Assembly (NCBI GenBank): GCA_016218915.1
Contig: JACRCQ010000054.1
Coordinates: 186,001-250,000, forward strand
Direction of reading: 5' to 3'
Source: Deltaproteobacteria bacterium
Lineage (GTDB): Bacteria > Myxococcota_A > Polyangia > Polyangiales > Polyangiaceae
DNA length: 64,000 bases
Below the pieces are notes generated by a model that searched no databases, was not told the origin of the DNA, and was given only the letters and a program-made list of their open reading frames with translations. Of the stretch, positions 51,168 through 60,635 are shown piece after piece. A program made the translations under genes and the position numbers. Each line of letters starts with the position of its first letter. Position 1 is the first letter of the stretch.

Positions 51168-52049
51168 ATGAATACGCTCCGTCTTTCCCGAGCATTGCTC
51201 GCCGGCCTCGCCCTGACCCTGCCTGTTGCCTGGGTCGATGGCTCCATGGCGCAAGGCCGCCCTGCTACCCAACGAAAGGCTCCCAAGGGGCCCAAGCTCG
51301 ACGTGCCAGCTCTCGAGGCCCAGCTCAAGAGCCGCAACGCCGGCGAGATGCGCGCTGCGCTCGCGATCGCCCGCCCTGCAGGCCCCGCAGCTGCTCCCCT
51401 CGCGCCGACCCTCGAACGAATCCTGCGCGATGGGCTGCCGTCCGATCTGTCGATCGAGGCGATGCAGACGCTGGCTGCCATCGGTTCCGAGACGTCGTCC
51501 GGGGCCCTGAGCACTCTGACGCACCATCGCGATCCAAAGCTGCGTCGCGAAGCGGCTCGCGCCCTGATCAAGACCCGTGGACCTGAAGCGGTGAAAGCGC
51601 TGCGACGGTGCATGTCGGACGGCGACGGCGCAGTGCGCGAGGTAGCAGCCTCGGGGCTCGGGCAGCTGGGCGCCAAGGAGATGGTGCCGGACCTGTTCGT
51701 TGCCCTCGACCACAAGGTTGCGGAGGCAGCGGGCGCCATCGGTCAGCTCTGCGACGCAGCCCAATGCGAGCAGCTGCTCGGCAAGCTCACCCGGATCTCG
51801 TTCGACATCCTGTCGCCAGGCTTTGATCAGATCCTGTTCCGCCCCACGTCCGAGGTATCCGACGACCTCAAGATCAAGGTCGTGGGGCGCGTGCGCGAGA
51901 TGGGCACGGTCGAGAGCAATCGGCTGCTCAAGGATGTGCAAGGGCGATGGCCGGCCAAGGGCTCGAAGAAGGTCAAGCAGGCCATCGATCAAGCGGTGAT
52001 TGCCACCGAAGGCGGGGCCGGAGCCAAGCCGGAAGGGGGTGCGCAATGA
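51168..52049 (+). CDS. Secreted HEAT-repeat protein
   Basis: 293 residues with a signal peptide (to about 28, ending SMAQG) and then helical repeats (about 45-285) that look like HEAT motifs: GLPSDLSIEAMQTLAAIGSE, HHRDPKLRREAARALIK and DGDGAVREVAASGLGQLGAK. HEAT repeats form curved scaffolds for protein binding. The TGA stop overlaps the ATG of the next gene by 4 bases, so the two are coupled. The upstream gap of 234 bases (divergent from the SCP2 gene) should hold the promoter. Confidence 0.8.
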   Translation: MNTLRLSRALLAGLALTLPVAWVDGSMAQGRPATQRKAPKGPKLDVPALEAQLKSRNAGEMRAALAIARPAGPAAAPLAPTLERILRDGLPSDLSIEAMQTLAAIGSETSSGALSTLTHHRDPKLRREAARALIKTRGPEAVKALRRCMSDGDGAVREVAASGLGQLGAKEMVPDLFVALDHKVAEAAGAIGQLCDAAQCEQLLGKLTRISFDILSPGFDQILFRPTSEVSDDLKIKVVGRVREMGTVESNRLLKDVQGRWPAKGSKKVKQAIDQAVIATEGGAGAKPEGGAQ

Positions 52050-53815
52050 AGCGCCTGGCTGTGTTGCTCGCGATCGCCTCGGTCTCCTGCGCTGGCGGCC
52101 AGACCCGCATCGGCAAGGTGTTCGACACGACGTGGCAAGACGACGGGGGGAGGTCGATCACGACGGTGCGCGAGCGGCTCGGCGGATACGTCGTTCCCAG
52201 GGGTGCCAACGTGGCGGTCGGGGTGGTCGGCGACGGGCTGGTGGGCATCTCGCTGGACAGCGGGCAGAAGTGGAAGTTCGCGCACGCGCTCGACGCTCGC
52301 CCGTTCATCACAGGGCAGGTGGTGGTGGGCACCGGAGGAGGCTCGTTGTTCGCACTCGATGCCGGAACCGGACGAAAGCTCTGGGAGCGCGCGTCGGGCG
52401 GACAAGTGCGTGGTGCGGGAGACGACGGCACGACCACCGTGGTGTCGCTTGCGCCTTCGACCAACCAGGGCGGAGTGCTGCTCGCCATTGGACGCGACGG
52501 CTACGTGGATCGCCAGCTCGAGCTCGACATTCCCGCAGGACGTCCAGCGGTCGCAGCCAATCTGGCGTTCATTCCCTGGCAGAACCAGTACGTCACCGTC
52601 TACGATCTGGCGAGCGGGGACGAAGTCGCTCGCGCCACGTTCCGTCACCAGACCAGCCATGCCATTGCGATCGACGGCACGTTGTACTTCGGCGAGATTG
52701 GCCTGACGCGCTTCGACGACAAGATCGGCGGGGCCTCCAAGGACCAGGCGAGCTTCGTGGATCTCCCGTCGCGCGAGCTGCCAGGCTCGCCTAGGTGGTT
52801 GCGTCCAGGAGGGCAGGTCCTTGCGAAGACCACGGACGCGACCGACAGCATCCGGTTGTACGCGCGACCTGCCAAAGGTGGCGACAAGCTCACGATCGAC
52901 AGCGATCGCTACTACGCGACCTACTACCACGCCGTGCTCGGCTTTCGTGCCTCCGCTGGGGAGCTCGCCTGGGTGCGATTGATCGGCGAGGATGCCATCG
53001 CGGGGACGAGCTACGCGCAGGGAATGGCCGTGTGCGATCGAAAGGGCGGGCTGCACTTCTTCGATGCTGCCTCGGGCGCACCAGCCGGCCAGATGTCGCT
53101 CGGCGCAGAGCTGCAATCGTGCACGATGCAGACCGACGCGTTCTCGAAGAAGCCTGACGTGGCCCAGGTGCAGCCCTTGGTTCAGCAGATCTCGGAGGCG
53201 ATCCGAACGAAGGAGACCGAGATGGTGATGATCCAGCGGTTCCTCATCCGGGAGCTGACTGGACAACCGGGTGAGATCGCCACTCGCAAGCTCATCGAGC
53301 TGGCGACCGACCCTCGCATGTCGTCGGTGCTCATGCCCGAGGTGCGCGAAGGGCTATCGGCGCGTCGCAACGGCCTCGAGTACATGACGCAGGCGCTGGC
53401 GAAGCGGTATGACTACCTGGCCGACGTGGTCACGCCTCCGCCGGTGGGGCCGATCGCGTTTGCGCTGGCCGCCATGGACGAGAAGCGAACGGCGCCGGTG
53501 CTGCTCGAGTACTTGCTCGATCCGCAGACCACGACCGATGATCTGAAGCACACGGCGCTCGCTCTTTCGAAGCTAGCGGGAGCCGAGCAGCTCGAAGGGC
53601 TGGTGACCTTCGTTGCCTTGAATCGCTGCGTGGCCGATGACGACGAGCTGATCCAGGCGATGGCAGCGGTGGCCCGCACGATCCTTCGGATCGAAGGGGG
53701 CAAGGGCAGCGCAAGGCTGCAAGCCTGGGCTGCAGACTCGCTGACCACGTCCGCCGTCCGGGAGATGCTCGGAGGCTTGACGCGCACCGGCACAAATCCT
53801 CCGCCTGCAAAGTAG
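52046..53815 (+). CDS. Lipoprotein with PQQ-like beta-propeller and helical C-terminal domain
   Basis: 589 residues. The signal ends near SVSC, a plausible but imperfect lipobox. The propeller (about 25-370) has PQQ-like blades: GGSLFALDAGTGRKLWERAS, TSHAIAIDGTLYFGEIGLTR, RASAGELAWVRLIGEDAIAG and GLHFFDAASGAPAG. The last 200 residues are helical with HEAT-like pairs (TAPVLLEYLLDPQTTTDDLK, then HTALALSKLAGAEQLEG). The role is unknown; a scaffold at the membrane working with the HEAT protein is inferred from coupling. The kinase gene follows after 65 bases. Confidence 0.8.
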   Translation: MKRLAVLLAIASVSCAGGQTRIGKVFDTTWQDDGGRSITTVRERLGGYVVPRGANVAVGVVGDGLVGISLDSGQKWKFAHALDARPFITGQVVVGTGGGSLFALDAGTGRKLWERASGGQVRGAGDDGTTTVVSLAPSTNQGGVLLAIGRDGYVDRQLELDIPAGRPAVAANLAFIPWQNQYVTVYDLASGDEVARATFRHQTSHAIAIDGTLYFGEIGLTRFDDKIGGASKDQASFVDLPSRELPGSPRWLRPGGQVLAKTTDATDSIRLYARPAKGGDKLTIDSDRYYATYYHAVLGFRASAGELAWVRLIGEDAIAGTSYAQGMAVCDRKGGLHFFDAASGAPAGQMSLGAELQSCTMQTDAFSKKPDVAQVQPLVQQISEAIRTKETEMVMIQRFLIRELTGQPGEIATRKLIELATDPRMSSVLMPEVREGLSARRNGLEYMTQALAKRYDYLADVVTPPPVGPIAFALAAMDEKRTAPVLLEYLLDPQTTTDDLKHTALALSKLAGAEQLEGLVTFVALNRCVADDDELIQAMAAVARTILRIEGGKGSARLQAWAADSLTTSAVREMLGGLTRTGTNPPPAK

Positions 53816-53880
53816 GCGTCGCTCGCGCCGTGGTGCCAGCGTGACCTTTGTGGCATGCTGGGATCTTCAGGATTCTCTCG

Positions 53881-55620
53881 ATGCCCGTTGCCGGTCAGGT
53901 CGTTGGTGGCCGTTATCGTCTGGTTCGCCCACTCGGTGAAGGCGGGATGGCATCGGTGTGGGCTGCCGAGCACCTCACGATGGGCAACCTGGTCGCCCTC
54001 AAGATCATCTCGCCGGAGCTGCTGCAGCATCCGGTCGCGATCGCCCGCTTCAACCGCGAAGCCCGGGCAGCCGCCAAGCTGCGCACGCCGTACGTGGTCC
54101 AGATCTACGACCACGACGTGGATCCAGAGCTCGGCCCCTACATCGCCATGGAGATGCTCGAGGGCGAAAGCCTGGCAGACAGGCTCGATCGCGAGCGCAT
54201 CCTGCCTCCCATCGAGATCTCCAGGATCCTGACCCAGGTCGGCAAGGGGCTGATGCGCGCCCACGCTGCTGGCATCGTCCATCGCGATCTGAAGCCGGAC
54301 AACATCTTCCTGTCGGTGGATGAAGACGACGGAGAGATGGCCAAGGTGCTCGACTTTGGAGTGGCCAAGGCTGACTCGCCGCTGGCCATCAAGGAGAGCA
54401 GCAAGACCGTGGCCGGGACGTTGCTCGGAACGCTCAACTACATGAGCCCGGAGCAGGCGCAGGGGCGCGACGTCAACCATCTGTCCGATCTGTGGGCCCT
54501 GGGGGTGATCGCGTTCGAGTCCCTCACCGGGCGCAGGCCGTTCGACGAGGACGCGCCTGGAGCGCTCGTCATGGAGATCTGCGCGCACCCGATGCCTGTG
54601 CCCTCCAAGTTCTACAAGGATCTGCCGCCGGGTTTCGATGCCTGGTTCGCACACGCGTGCAATCGCGATCCAGCGTTGCGCTTCCAGTCCGCGGCCGAGC
54701 TCACACGGGCGCTCGCCGAGGTCTGCGACCCTGACCAGCAGGCAGTGTTTGATGCCGTCTCGGGTTCCTTCCCGGTGCACCGTCCCTTGTCGGTCGATCC
54801 GATGACCGCCAACCTGCCGATTCCGGACATTGATCCGCCGCAGGAAACCAATACGGGCCGCAAGCGGCTCGTGCTCGAGATCGTGGACTCGATGCCCCCG
54901 CCGCCGATGGATGCGCCGGCCAAGAGCATCCCGAGCGAAGTGCCCACGCTGGGGCCAGATGATCTCGAAGTCGTGGAAGATCTCGAGGTCCCGCAGGAGG
55001 ACTACTACGTCACGAACGGCACCTTGACGATCGGCCCCGTGACGTTCGATGTGCTCAAAGCGGGCTACGAGGCTGGCGATGTCGGCTTCGATGCATCTGC
55101 ATGGACCGAGGGGTGGGACGAGTGGAAGCCGCTGACGGAGGCGCTGCAGATCCCATCGGACAAGCAGAAGCGTCGCGTGCTTCGCGAGGCCCTGTTGAAT
55201 CTCGGTCCCGCGGCCAAGCCTCCTGCCGAAGCGCCTGCTCCGCCGGTGCGTTCGTTGCTGCTTGGAGCGCTCGCACCGCCGCCGATCTCCGCGGTGCGTC
55301 CGGCGCCAGCGAAGAAGCGCGGGCAGGAGCCGGTCTATTATCTGGCCGAGGGTACGGTGTCGGTGGGTCCGGTGCGCGCATCGACGCTGCATCGCGGGCT
55401 GCTTGACGACAAGGTGCCGGCTGGCGCTGTGTTGTGGCGTTCGGGTTGGCACGAATGGAAGGCCCCTGCAGAGGCGAAATCGGAAGTCGAAGCATGGGAG
55501 GCCGCACCCGCCAGCGCGCTCCGGGACTTGCCGGGACTCGATGCATTGGGCAAGCGGTCCCTACCGCCTCCCACAGCTCCCCCGACAATCGCACCGAACC
55601 TGCGCGGCCGTTCAAAGTGA
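53881..55620 (+). CDS. Hanks-type Ser/Thr kinase fused to two GYF_2 modules
   Basis: 579 residues. The kinase domain (about 12-275) has LGEGGMASVWAAE, VALKII, HRDLKPDNIFL, LDFGVA and YMSPEQ. No membrane helix is seen, so it is probably cytoplasmic. A Pro/Glu-rich linker carries two GYF_2-like units (about 375-425 and 480-530), with YYVTNGTLTIGPVTFDVLKA plus WTEGWDEWKPLTE, and VYYLAEGTVSVGPVRASTLH plus GWHEWKAPAE. GYF_2 modules probably bind proline-rich partners. ATG 53881 is used; no ribosome site is clear. It follows the propeller gene and may report on that complex. Confidence 0.9.
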   Translation: MPVAGQVVGGRYRLVRPLGEGGMASVWAAEHLTMGNLVALKIISPELLQHPVAIARFNREARAAAKLRTPYVVQIYDHDVDPELGPYIAMEMLEGESLADRLDRERILPPIEISRILTQVGKGLMRAHAAGIVHRDLKPDNIFLSVDEDDGEMAKVLDFGVAKADSPLAIKESSKTVAGTLLGTLNYMSPEQAQGRDVNHLSDLWALGVIAFESLTGRRPFDEDAPGALVMEICAHPMPVPSKFYKDLPPGFDAWFAHACNRDPALRFQSAAELTRALAEVCDPDQQAVFDAVSGSFPVHRPLSVDPMTANLPIPDIDPPQETNTGRKRLVLEIVDSMPPPPMDAPAKSIPSEVPTLGPDDLEVVEDLEVPQEDYYVTNGTLTIGPVTFDVLKAGYEAGDVGFDASAWTEGWDEWKPLTEALQIPSDKQKRRVLREALLNLGPAAKPPAEAPAPPVRSLLLGALAPPPISAVRPAPAKKRGQEPVYYLAEGTVSVGPVRASTLHRGLLDDKVPAGAVLWRSGWHEWKAPAEAKSEVEAWEAAPASALRDLPGLDALGKRSLPPPTAPPTIAPNLRGRSK

Positions 55621-55659
55621 GGATTGCGGAATTGGCTTAGTCCGACGATAGTGCGCCCC

Positions 55660-56715
55660 ATGCGCAACGTCAGTCTGCCTGCAGCCGCTGTCTCGGTCAT
55701 CATCGTGGCTCTCGCCGCACAAGTAGCATTCGCTCAGGGTGCTCCTCCCCCGCCCGCGCCGCCGCCTCCTGCTGGCAGTGCAGCACCCGGAGCACCGCCC
55801 ACCGCGGCACCCACCGCGCCGAATGCGCCGACTGCACCGCCGGGTGCGCCCACAGCGCCGCCGGCTGACTCGACGCAGCCGCCCCCTGCTCCGCCTCCGC
55901 CTGCACCGCCGCCCCCGGTTCCGCCGCCGCCTCCCACCGGAGCAGCGCCTGTTGGACCGCCGGCTGTCGCGCCGGTCGCGCAGCCTCCGTCGACCCCTGC
56001 TGCTGCGCCACAGCCGATGGGAGCAGCGCCCGAAGCGGACAAGGTTGAGCCGGCAAAGAAGCCGCCGGCTTCCGTGTTCGGGATCGAAGTCATGGGTGGG
56101 CTCGGAGGGCGAGCCAACTCGACTTCGAGTGGCTACACCGACGATCAACGCGGTGGTCTGCTCTATGGCGGCGGATTGTTCTTTGCGCCCAATCGGCGGT
56201 TCGCGGTCGGGCTCAGCTACCAGCGGCAGGTCGGGGCCCAGGAGCAGTTCGAGCCGGGTGCCACTCTCAACAGCGGCAAGATCAATCGTACCTACCAGTC
56301 CGTGCTTGCGAACCTGCGCGCCTACCCGCTCCGCAACGACAGCGTTGGCCTCTGGGGCGGCTTGATGATCGGCGCCATGTTCCAGACTGCCAACGCCACG
56401 GGCACGTCGACCCCGGCGGGCGTGTACGCGTCCCCGTCTTCGTACAGCATCGATGCTGGACCGAGCGGAGGCATGGCGCTCGGGTTGGGAGTGGGCATGG
56501 ACTACGACGTGAGCAACTCGTTCGGCTTCCTGGCAAGCGTCAACATGCTCAACGCTTGGCTCAAGAGCGACTCGATGACCAACCCGCCGGATCGTCCGGT
56601 GCCCGGAGCTGGCTCGGTGATGATGCTCGATGCGCGGGTCGCCTTCCAGTACCGGTTCGACACCTCAGGTGCCGCGCTTCCGGTCAGCGGCACGGTCAAG
56701 ACCTCCAAGCGCTGA
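55660..56715 (+). CDS. Proline-rich outer-membrane beta-barrel protein
   Basis: 351 residues: signal peptide (to about 25), a 100-residue Pro/Ala-rich linker (about 27-130) and a barrel-like C-terminal half. The latter has strands such as GGLLYGGGLFFAPNRRFAVG, SVGLWGGLMIGAMFQTANAT, GMALGLGVGMDYDVSNSFGF and ARVAFQYRF. The linker may reach through the periplasm or to the surface. The family is not known. It follows the kinase gene by 39 bases. The gene downstream is on the other strand and ends 17 bases after it. Confidence 0.7.
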   Translation: MRNVSLPAAAVSVIIVALAAQVAFAQGAPPPPAPPPPAGSAAPGAPPTAAPTAPNAPTAPPGAPTAPPADSTQPPPAPPPPAPPPPVPPPPPTGAAPVGPPAVAPVAQPPSTPAAAPQPMGAAPEADKVEPAKKPPASVFGIEVMGGLGGRANSTSSGYTDDQRGGLLYGGGLFFAPNRRFAVGLSYQRQVGAQEQFEPGATLNSGKINRTYQSVLANLRAYPLRNDSVGLWGGLMIGAMFQTANATGTSTPAGVYASPSSYSIDAGPSGGMALGLGVGMDYDVSNSFGFLASVNMLNAWLKSDSMTNPPDRPVPGAGSVMMLDARVAFQYRFDTSGAALPVSGTVKTSKR

Positions 56716-56732
56716 GCAGCGCCTCTCCTCTC

Positions 56733-57935
56733 TCACTCCCCGCGGCTCGCGATGACCACCGGCCAGCGCCACGCGTCGCCGTACCACTCCCCGATCCGCT
56801 CAGGCGCGGCCCCTGATGTCTCCGGGAGCTCGAACGCCACAATCGCCCCGTTGTTGCCGACAAGCAGCGTCCCGGTGCCCTCGTCCAGCGCCATCATCCT
56901 TCCCATGGCCCAGAACGACCCGGGCGAGACTCCGCCAGGCACGCTCACCGTCGCTCGCTCGTTCGGAGACTGCACGTGCACCACTTCCAGCACGTTCGCC
57001 CCGGAAAGCAGCACGAACGCTGTGTCGGTCACTCGATCCACCAGCACGTCTTCCACCGCGGACTCGCTCGCCGCTGCCAGCTCGACCGGAGGCAGGATGT
57101 CCTGGCCGCTGTCGTCTACCACCCCGATCCGAACCCCCGGCTCCTGCGTCTGCGCCACCACGAACGACCCGTCCCTGCCCGCTGCGATGCGCGGCGGCGA
57201 CAGGTGCTTCGACCACGCGGGCAACACCTCCTCCGATCCAGCAAGCAACCCCTGTCCGTCCAGCTCGTGCACGGACCACGACACGGTTGGATCCGCCTTC
57301 TGATCGCGAAGCACGAGGCCGAAGAGCCGCGACGCAAACGGTGACTCGCGCACGACGAGGCTCGATGGAATCGCGGTGGGAATCGCTTGCCGCAGCGTGG
57401 CGAGGTCGTCGCCTGTGATCAGCCAACGCTGGTGCAGCCCGTCATCCTCGAAGATCACGGCGCCTGAGCGCGTCGCTGCTACCCGGCAGTACCCGCCGGT
57501 CTCGATGACGCTGTCGCGTGACAAGCCGATTCGATCCGGGTCGAGCTGCACGGTCCGCCACACGCTCACCTGGTTGGCGCTTGCATCCTCGTACTCCACA
57601 ACGATCCACCGATCCCGCCACGGGTCGTAGGCAAGGTCCTCCACCGGGTACGTCGTCGTCGCGGTTGCCGCGACATCCGACGTCGCCACATCGAACAACA
57701 CGATCCCGTCGAGCGACGCCGCCATGGCCATCGCAGCTTCGTGGGTGCGCGCAGGCATCAGCGGGTCGCGCGCCTGCTCGTCTCGGCGGTGGGACGGGGC
57801 TGGCTCCGTCGTGCGAGCAGGGCTCTGTGCGTCAGCTTCAGCATCGATCACCCCCATGGCGCACCCGACCTCGGCCGAAGCGATCAACGAAACCAATCCA
57901 ACCAGTGCATGGACAATGAGCGAACGGTTCAACAT
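56733..57935 (-). CDS. Secreted propeller-like protein, function unknown
   Basis: 400 residues with a signal peptide (ending EVGCAM) that could also be a lipobox. The rest is beta-rich with repeated units such as VEDLAYDPWRDRWIVVEYED, PRIAAGRDGSFVVAQTQEPG and GTLLVGNNGAIVAFELPE, resembling propeller blades. No family name fits. A GGAGGAT ribosome site precedes the ATG. Palindromic GTGGCGG boxes lie 100-210 bases upstream and are a likely control element. Confidence 0.68.
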   Translation of the reverse strand: MLNRSLIVHALVGLVSLIASAEVGCAMGVIDAEADAQSPARTTEPAPSHRRDEQARDPLMPARTHEAAMAMAASLDGIVLFDVATSDVAATATTTYPVEDLAYDPWRDRWIVVEYEDASANQVSVWRTVQLDPDRIGLSRDSVIETGGYCRVAATRSGAVIFEDDGLHQRWLITGDDLATLRQAIPTAIPSSLVVRESPFASRLFGLVLRDQKADPTVSWSVHELDGQGLLAGSEEVLPAWSKHLSPPRIAAGRDGSFVVAQTQEPGVRIGVVDDSGQDILPPVELAAASESAVEDVLVDRVTDTAFVLLSGANVLEVVHVQSPNERATVSVPGGVSPGSFWAMGRMMALDEGTGTLLVGNNGAIVAFELPETSGAAPERIGEWYGDAWRWPVVIASRGE

Positions 57936-58038
57936 GGCATCCTCCGTCCGGCGCCTATCTCAAGACCCGTGCCGAGGAGCTCGCCTCATCGATCAGCTTG
58001 ATTTCAAGCCTTCCTGCAGATCGGCGCGCTCGCGGCCC

Positions 58039-58143
58039 GTGGCGGCCGCCACCGCCCCACCCCCCGGCTCCACGCAATCCGACCTTGCGTTCCGCGCAGA
58101 TCAGCCAAGTGGCGGCCCGCCACCGGAAAGTGGCGCCCGCCAC
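58039..58143. promoter_or_regulatory. Three palindromic GTGGCGG...CCGCCAC boxes
   Basis: A 14-base perfect palindrome at 58039-58052, GTGGCGG-C-CCGCCAC at 58109-58123 and GTGGCG-CC-CGCCAC at 58130-58143. Centres of the last two are about 20.5 bases apart, roughly two turns of DNA, and each is preceded by AA. They lie upstream of the lipoprotein at 57935 (minus) and just past the hydrolase stop at 58160. An operator pair is likely, a terminator possible. Confidence 0.5.
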
Positions 58144-58159
58144 TCCGATGCTTCAGCGG

Positions 58160-59107
58160 TCAGGCTGCTGCTGCGATCGCGGCCTGCTGCTGGCTGAGAA
58201 ACGAACGCACACGGCTCGCCATGAACGTACCGTACTCGATCGAGCCCGCGTGGCTCGCGCACGTAAGCGCCTCGAACCTCGCGTTGGGCAGCCGCGCCGC
58301 AAACGCACGGCACTCGTCGAAGTTGATGAACACGTCATGCTCACCCGCGAGCATCAGCACCGGCTCCTTGATCGCCGTGAACGCGTCCGTCGCATCGTGC
58401 TCCAGCAGCCCTGCGCAGCAACGCAGGTACGCGTCGAGCGGTACCGCGGTCGCGTAGCGCACGAACTCCGAGAACTCCGCCATCGGGCACCCCTCGCGCA
58501 CCACGCCGAGCGATCGCGCCATCACATAGGTGAACGGCGTGCGAAGCGCTGCCCTGGTCGCGGGCTGCACGATGTGGTTGAGGAAGGGGCGAGCGCCCCA
58601 GGCGATCCCCTGGGCCAGAAGCGCGGCAGGCTTGCGGAGCACGACCGTGCGGTGCACCGGATTGCGTGGCATCCCGAGCATGTACACGTGCGCCATCGCA
58701 CGCCCCGGGTTGAGCTTCGTCCATTCCACGCTCACCTGCACGCCCATGGAGAAGCCGACCATCAACGGACGGCTCCCCGGAGAGAATGCGCGCACCACGT
58801 GATCGAGGTCCGCTGCATGGTCCTCGATGCGATAGCCGGAGCCCTCGGATGCCTGCTCGCTCTGGCCGTGGCCGCGATAGTCCCAGTAGACGACCTTGTG
58901 ATCGCGAGCCAGCTCCTGCGCGAGCTTGTTCATGAACACAGGCCCGCACCCGATCCCAGAAGTGAGGATCACCGTGCGCTCGTTGTCCGAGCCGAGCACG
59001 CGACAAGCCAGCCGGACTCGATCGGCTCCGCTGATGGTGATGGCTCTGCCTTGGTCAACGGACACGGGTGCTACCTCGCGACGGGACACAAGCAGATGTC
59101 GTTCCAT
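58160..59107 (-). CDS. Alpha/beta-hydrolase
   Basis: 315 residues. The fold has VILTSGIGCGPVFMNKL, VVYWDYRGHGQSE, nucleophile elbow MVGFSMGVQV (Ser near 120), an Asp in VLMLAGEHDVFI and a His in LTCASHAGSIEYG. It is a cytoplasmic member of the AB_hydrolase family (no signal). The substrate is unknown. ATG 59107; a TTG four codons earlier is possible. The gene is separated from bioA by 145 bases. Confidence 0.85.
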   Translation of the reverse strand: MERHLLVSRREVAPVSVDQGRAITISGADRVRLACRVLGSDNERTVILTSGIGCGPVFMNKLAQELARDHKVVYWDYRGHGQSEQASEGSGYRIEDHAADLDHVVRAFSPGSRPLMVGFSMGVQVSVEWTKLNPGRAMAHVYMLGMPRNPVHRTVVLRKPAALLAQGIAWGARPFLNHIVQPATRAALRTPFTYVMARSLGVVREGCPMAEFSEFVRYATAVPLDAYLRCCAGLLEHDATDAFTAIKEPVLMLAGEHDVFINFDECRAFAARLPNARFEALTCASHAGSIEYGTFMASRVRSFLSQQQAAIAAAA

Positions 59108-59252
59108 GGCTGGAGCCAATCAAAATCCGCTGAATTCGGCCAAGAAACCCGCGCATGGTGCGTACTCCCGGTAGCACCAGTGCGTAGCGGCTCGGCGCTT
59201 CTTCCGTGCTTGCGCTACCGCGACGTCGCGCCCTGGACCGGCACGATCGCGA

Positions 59253-60626
59253 TCAGCTCCCGATCGATTGCACGACCTCTTCGATGCTCGCACGCACGAT
59301 CGCGAGCAGCTCGTCCAGACAATCGTCCGGGATCGTCAGCGGAGGACATATGTAAATCGTCTCGCCCAACGGACGCAGATACGCCCCTCGCCGGCGGGCC
59401 GCGTCGTACACCTTCCATCCCGCGTCTCCCAGGTACCCATGGCTCGAGAGATCGGATGCTGTCTCCACGAAGTCGCGCGACGCGGCGCTGGAGATGGGCA
59501 GCGACAGGTCCAACGCTGCCACCATTCCCAGCGCCCTGGGTCGTGACACGTGCGGCATCGCCCCCATCGCGGCGAACGCAGAGGCGATGCGCTTCGCTTT
59601 GCCCTGCACCTGCCCGACCACGTCCTCGTCGCGCATCACCGCGAGCACTTCGCGCGCAACCGCTGCTCCCAACGGGTTGCCGCAATACGAGTGGCCGTAC
59701 AGCAGCGCCCGGCTGCGCCCACCGAAGAATCCCTCGAACAGCCGGTCCGTGGCGAGCGTGGCCGCCATCGGCAGCATGCCGCCGCTGAACCCCTTGCCCA
59801 CACAAACGATGTCCGGCGTGATGCCCGCGTGCTCGCAAGCCCACATCCTGCCCGTGCGCCCGTATCCGGTGAACACCTCGTCGGCGATGAGCAGCACGTC
59901 GTGCTGATCGCACAAGCCGCGCAGCTCCCGCAGGTAGCCCGAATCGTAGATCTGCATGCCCGCAGCGCCCTGCACGATCGGCTCCACCACGACTGCGGCG
60001 ATCTCGTCATGATCCGTGCGCAGCAGCTCCTTGATCGCCTCGAACGCTGACCCGAAGCACGCGTCATCCGCTGGCGACGGCACACGCACGCAATCGAACA
60101 GCACGCTGGCGAACGGACGTCGGAACACTTCGACGCCGCCGAGGCTGCTGGCTCCCACGGTCTCGCCGTGGAAGGCGCCTTCCAGGGCGACGAACCTGCG
60201 CTTGCCTTGGCCGCCCTTTCGCTGGCCGAAGTACTGCACGGCCATCTTGATCGCGACCTCGACCGCTGTCGACCCGTCGTCGCTGAAGAACACGCGCGTG
60301 AGCCCGGGCGGTGCGATGGCCACGAGCTCGGCGGCGAGCTGCGCAGCCTGCGGATGGGTCGTGCCTGCGAGCGAGCAGTGGCACAGCTGCTCGGCCTGGC
60401 GTTGCAGGGCAGCGACCAGCCTCGGGTGGTTGTGACCGAGCGACGCGAGCCACCACGATGCATTGGCGTCGATGTAGCGCCGGCCATCCATGTCGAACAG
60501 GTAGGGCCCTTGCGCGCGGTCGATCACGAACGGATCGACTTCGCGCACGTACACATCCATCGCAGTGTACGGGTGCCACACGTGGGCCTTGTCCAGCCGT
60601 ACGACCTGCTCACGCGACAACGTCAT
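59253..60626 (-). CDS. bioA: Adenosylmethionine-8-amino-7-oxononanoate aminotransferase
   Basis: 457 residues. BioA converts 8-amino-7-oxononanoate to 7,8-diaminononanoate in biotin synthesis, with S-adenosylmethionine as amino donor. WHPYTAMDVYVRE at the start, VALEGAFHGETVGASSLGG, IADEVFTGYGRTG and VCVGKGFSGGMLPMAA are the usual PLP-class III signatures. Lys278 is the pyridoxal-phosphate anchor and Asp249 its partner. The BioA-specific N-terminal WHPYT is present. No other bio genes lie nearby, so the pathway is scattered. AGGA precedes the ATG. Confidence 0.95.
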   Translation of the reverse strand: MTLSREQVVRLDKAHVWHPYTAMDVYVREVDPFVIDRAQGPYLFDMDGRRYIDANASWWLASLGHNHPRLVAALQRQAEQLCHCSLAGTTHPQAAQLAAELVAIAPPGLTRVFFSDDGSTAVEVAIKMAVQYFGQRKGGQGKRRFVALEGAFHGETVGASSLGGVEVFRRPFASVLFDCVRVPSPADDACFGSAFEAIKELLRTDHDEIAAVVVEPIVQGAAGMQIYDSGYLRELRGLCDQHDVLLIADEVFTGYGRTGRMWACEHAGITPDIVCVGKGFSGGMLPMAATLATDRLFEGFFGGRSRALLYGHSYCGNPLGAAVAREVLAVMRDEDVVGQVQGKAKRIASAFAAMGAMPHVSRPRALGMVAALDLSLPISSAASRDFVETASDLSSHGYLGDAGWKVYDAARRRGAYLRPLGETIYICPPLTIPDDCLDELLAIVRASIEEVVQSIGS

Positions 60627-60635
60627 TGGCTCATC

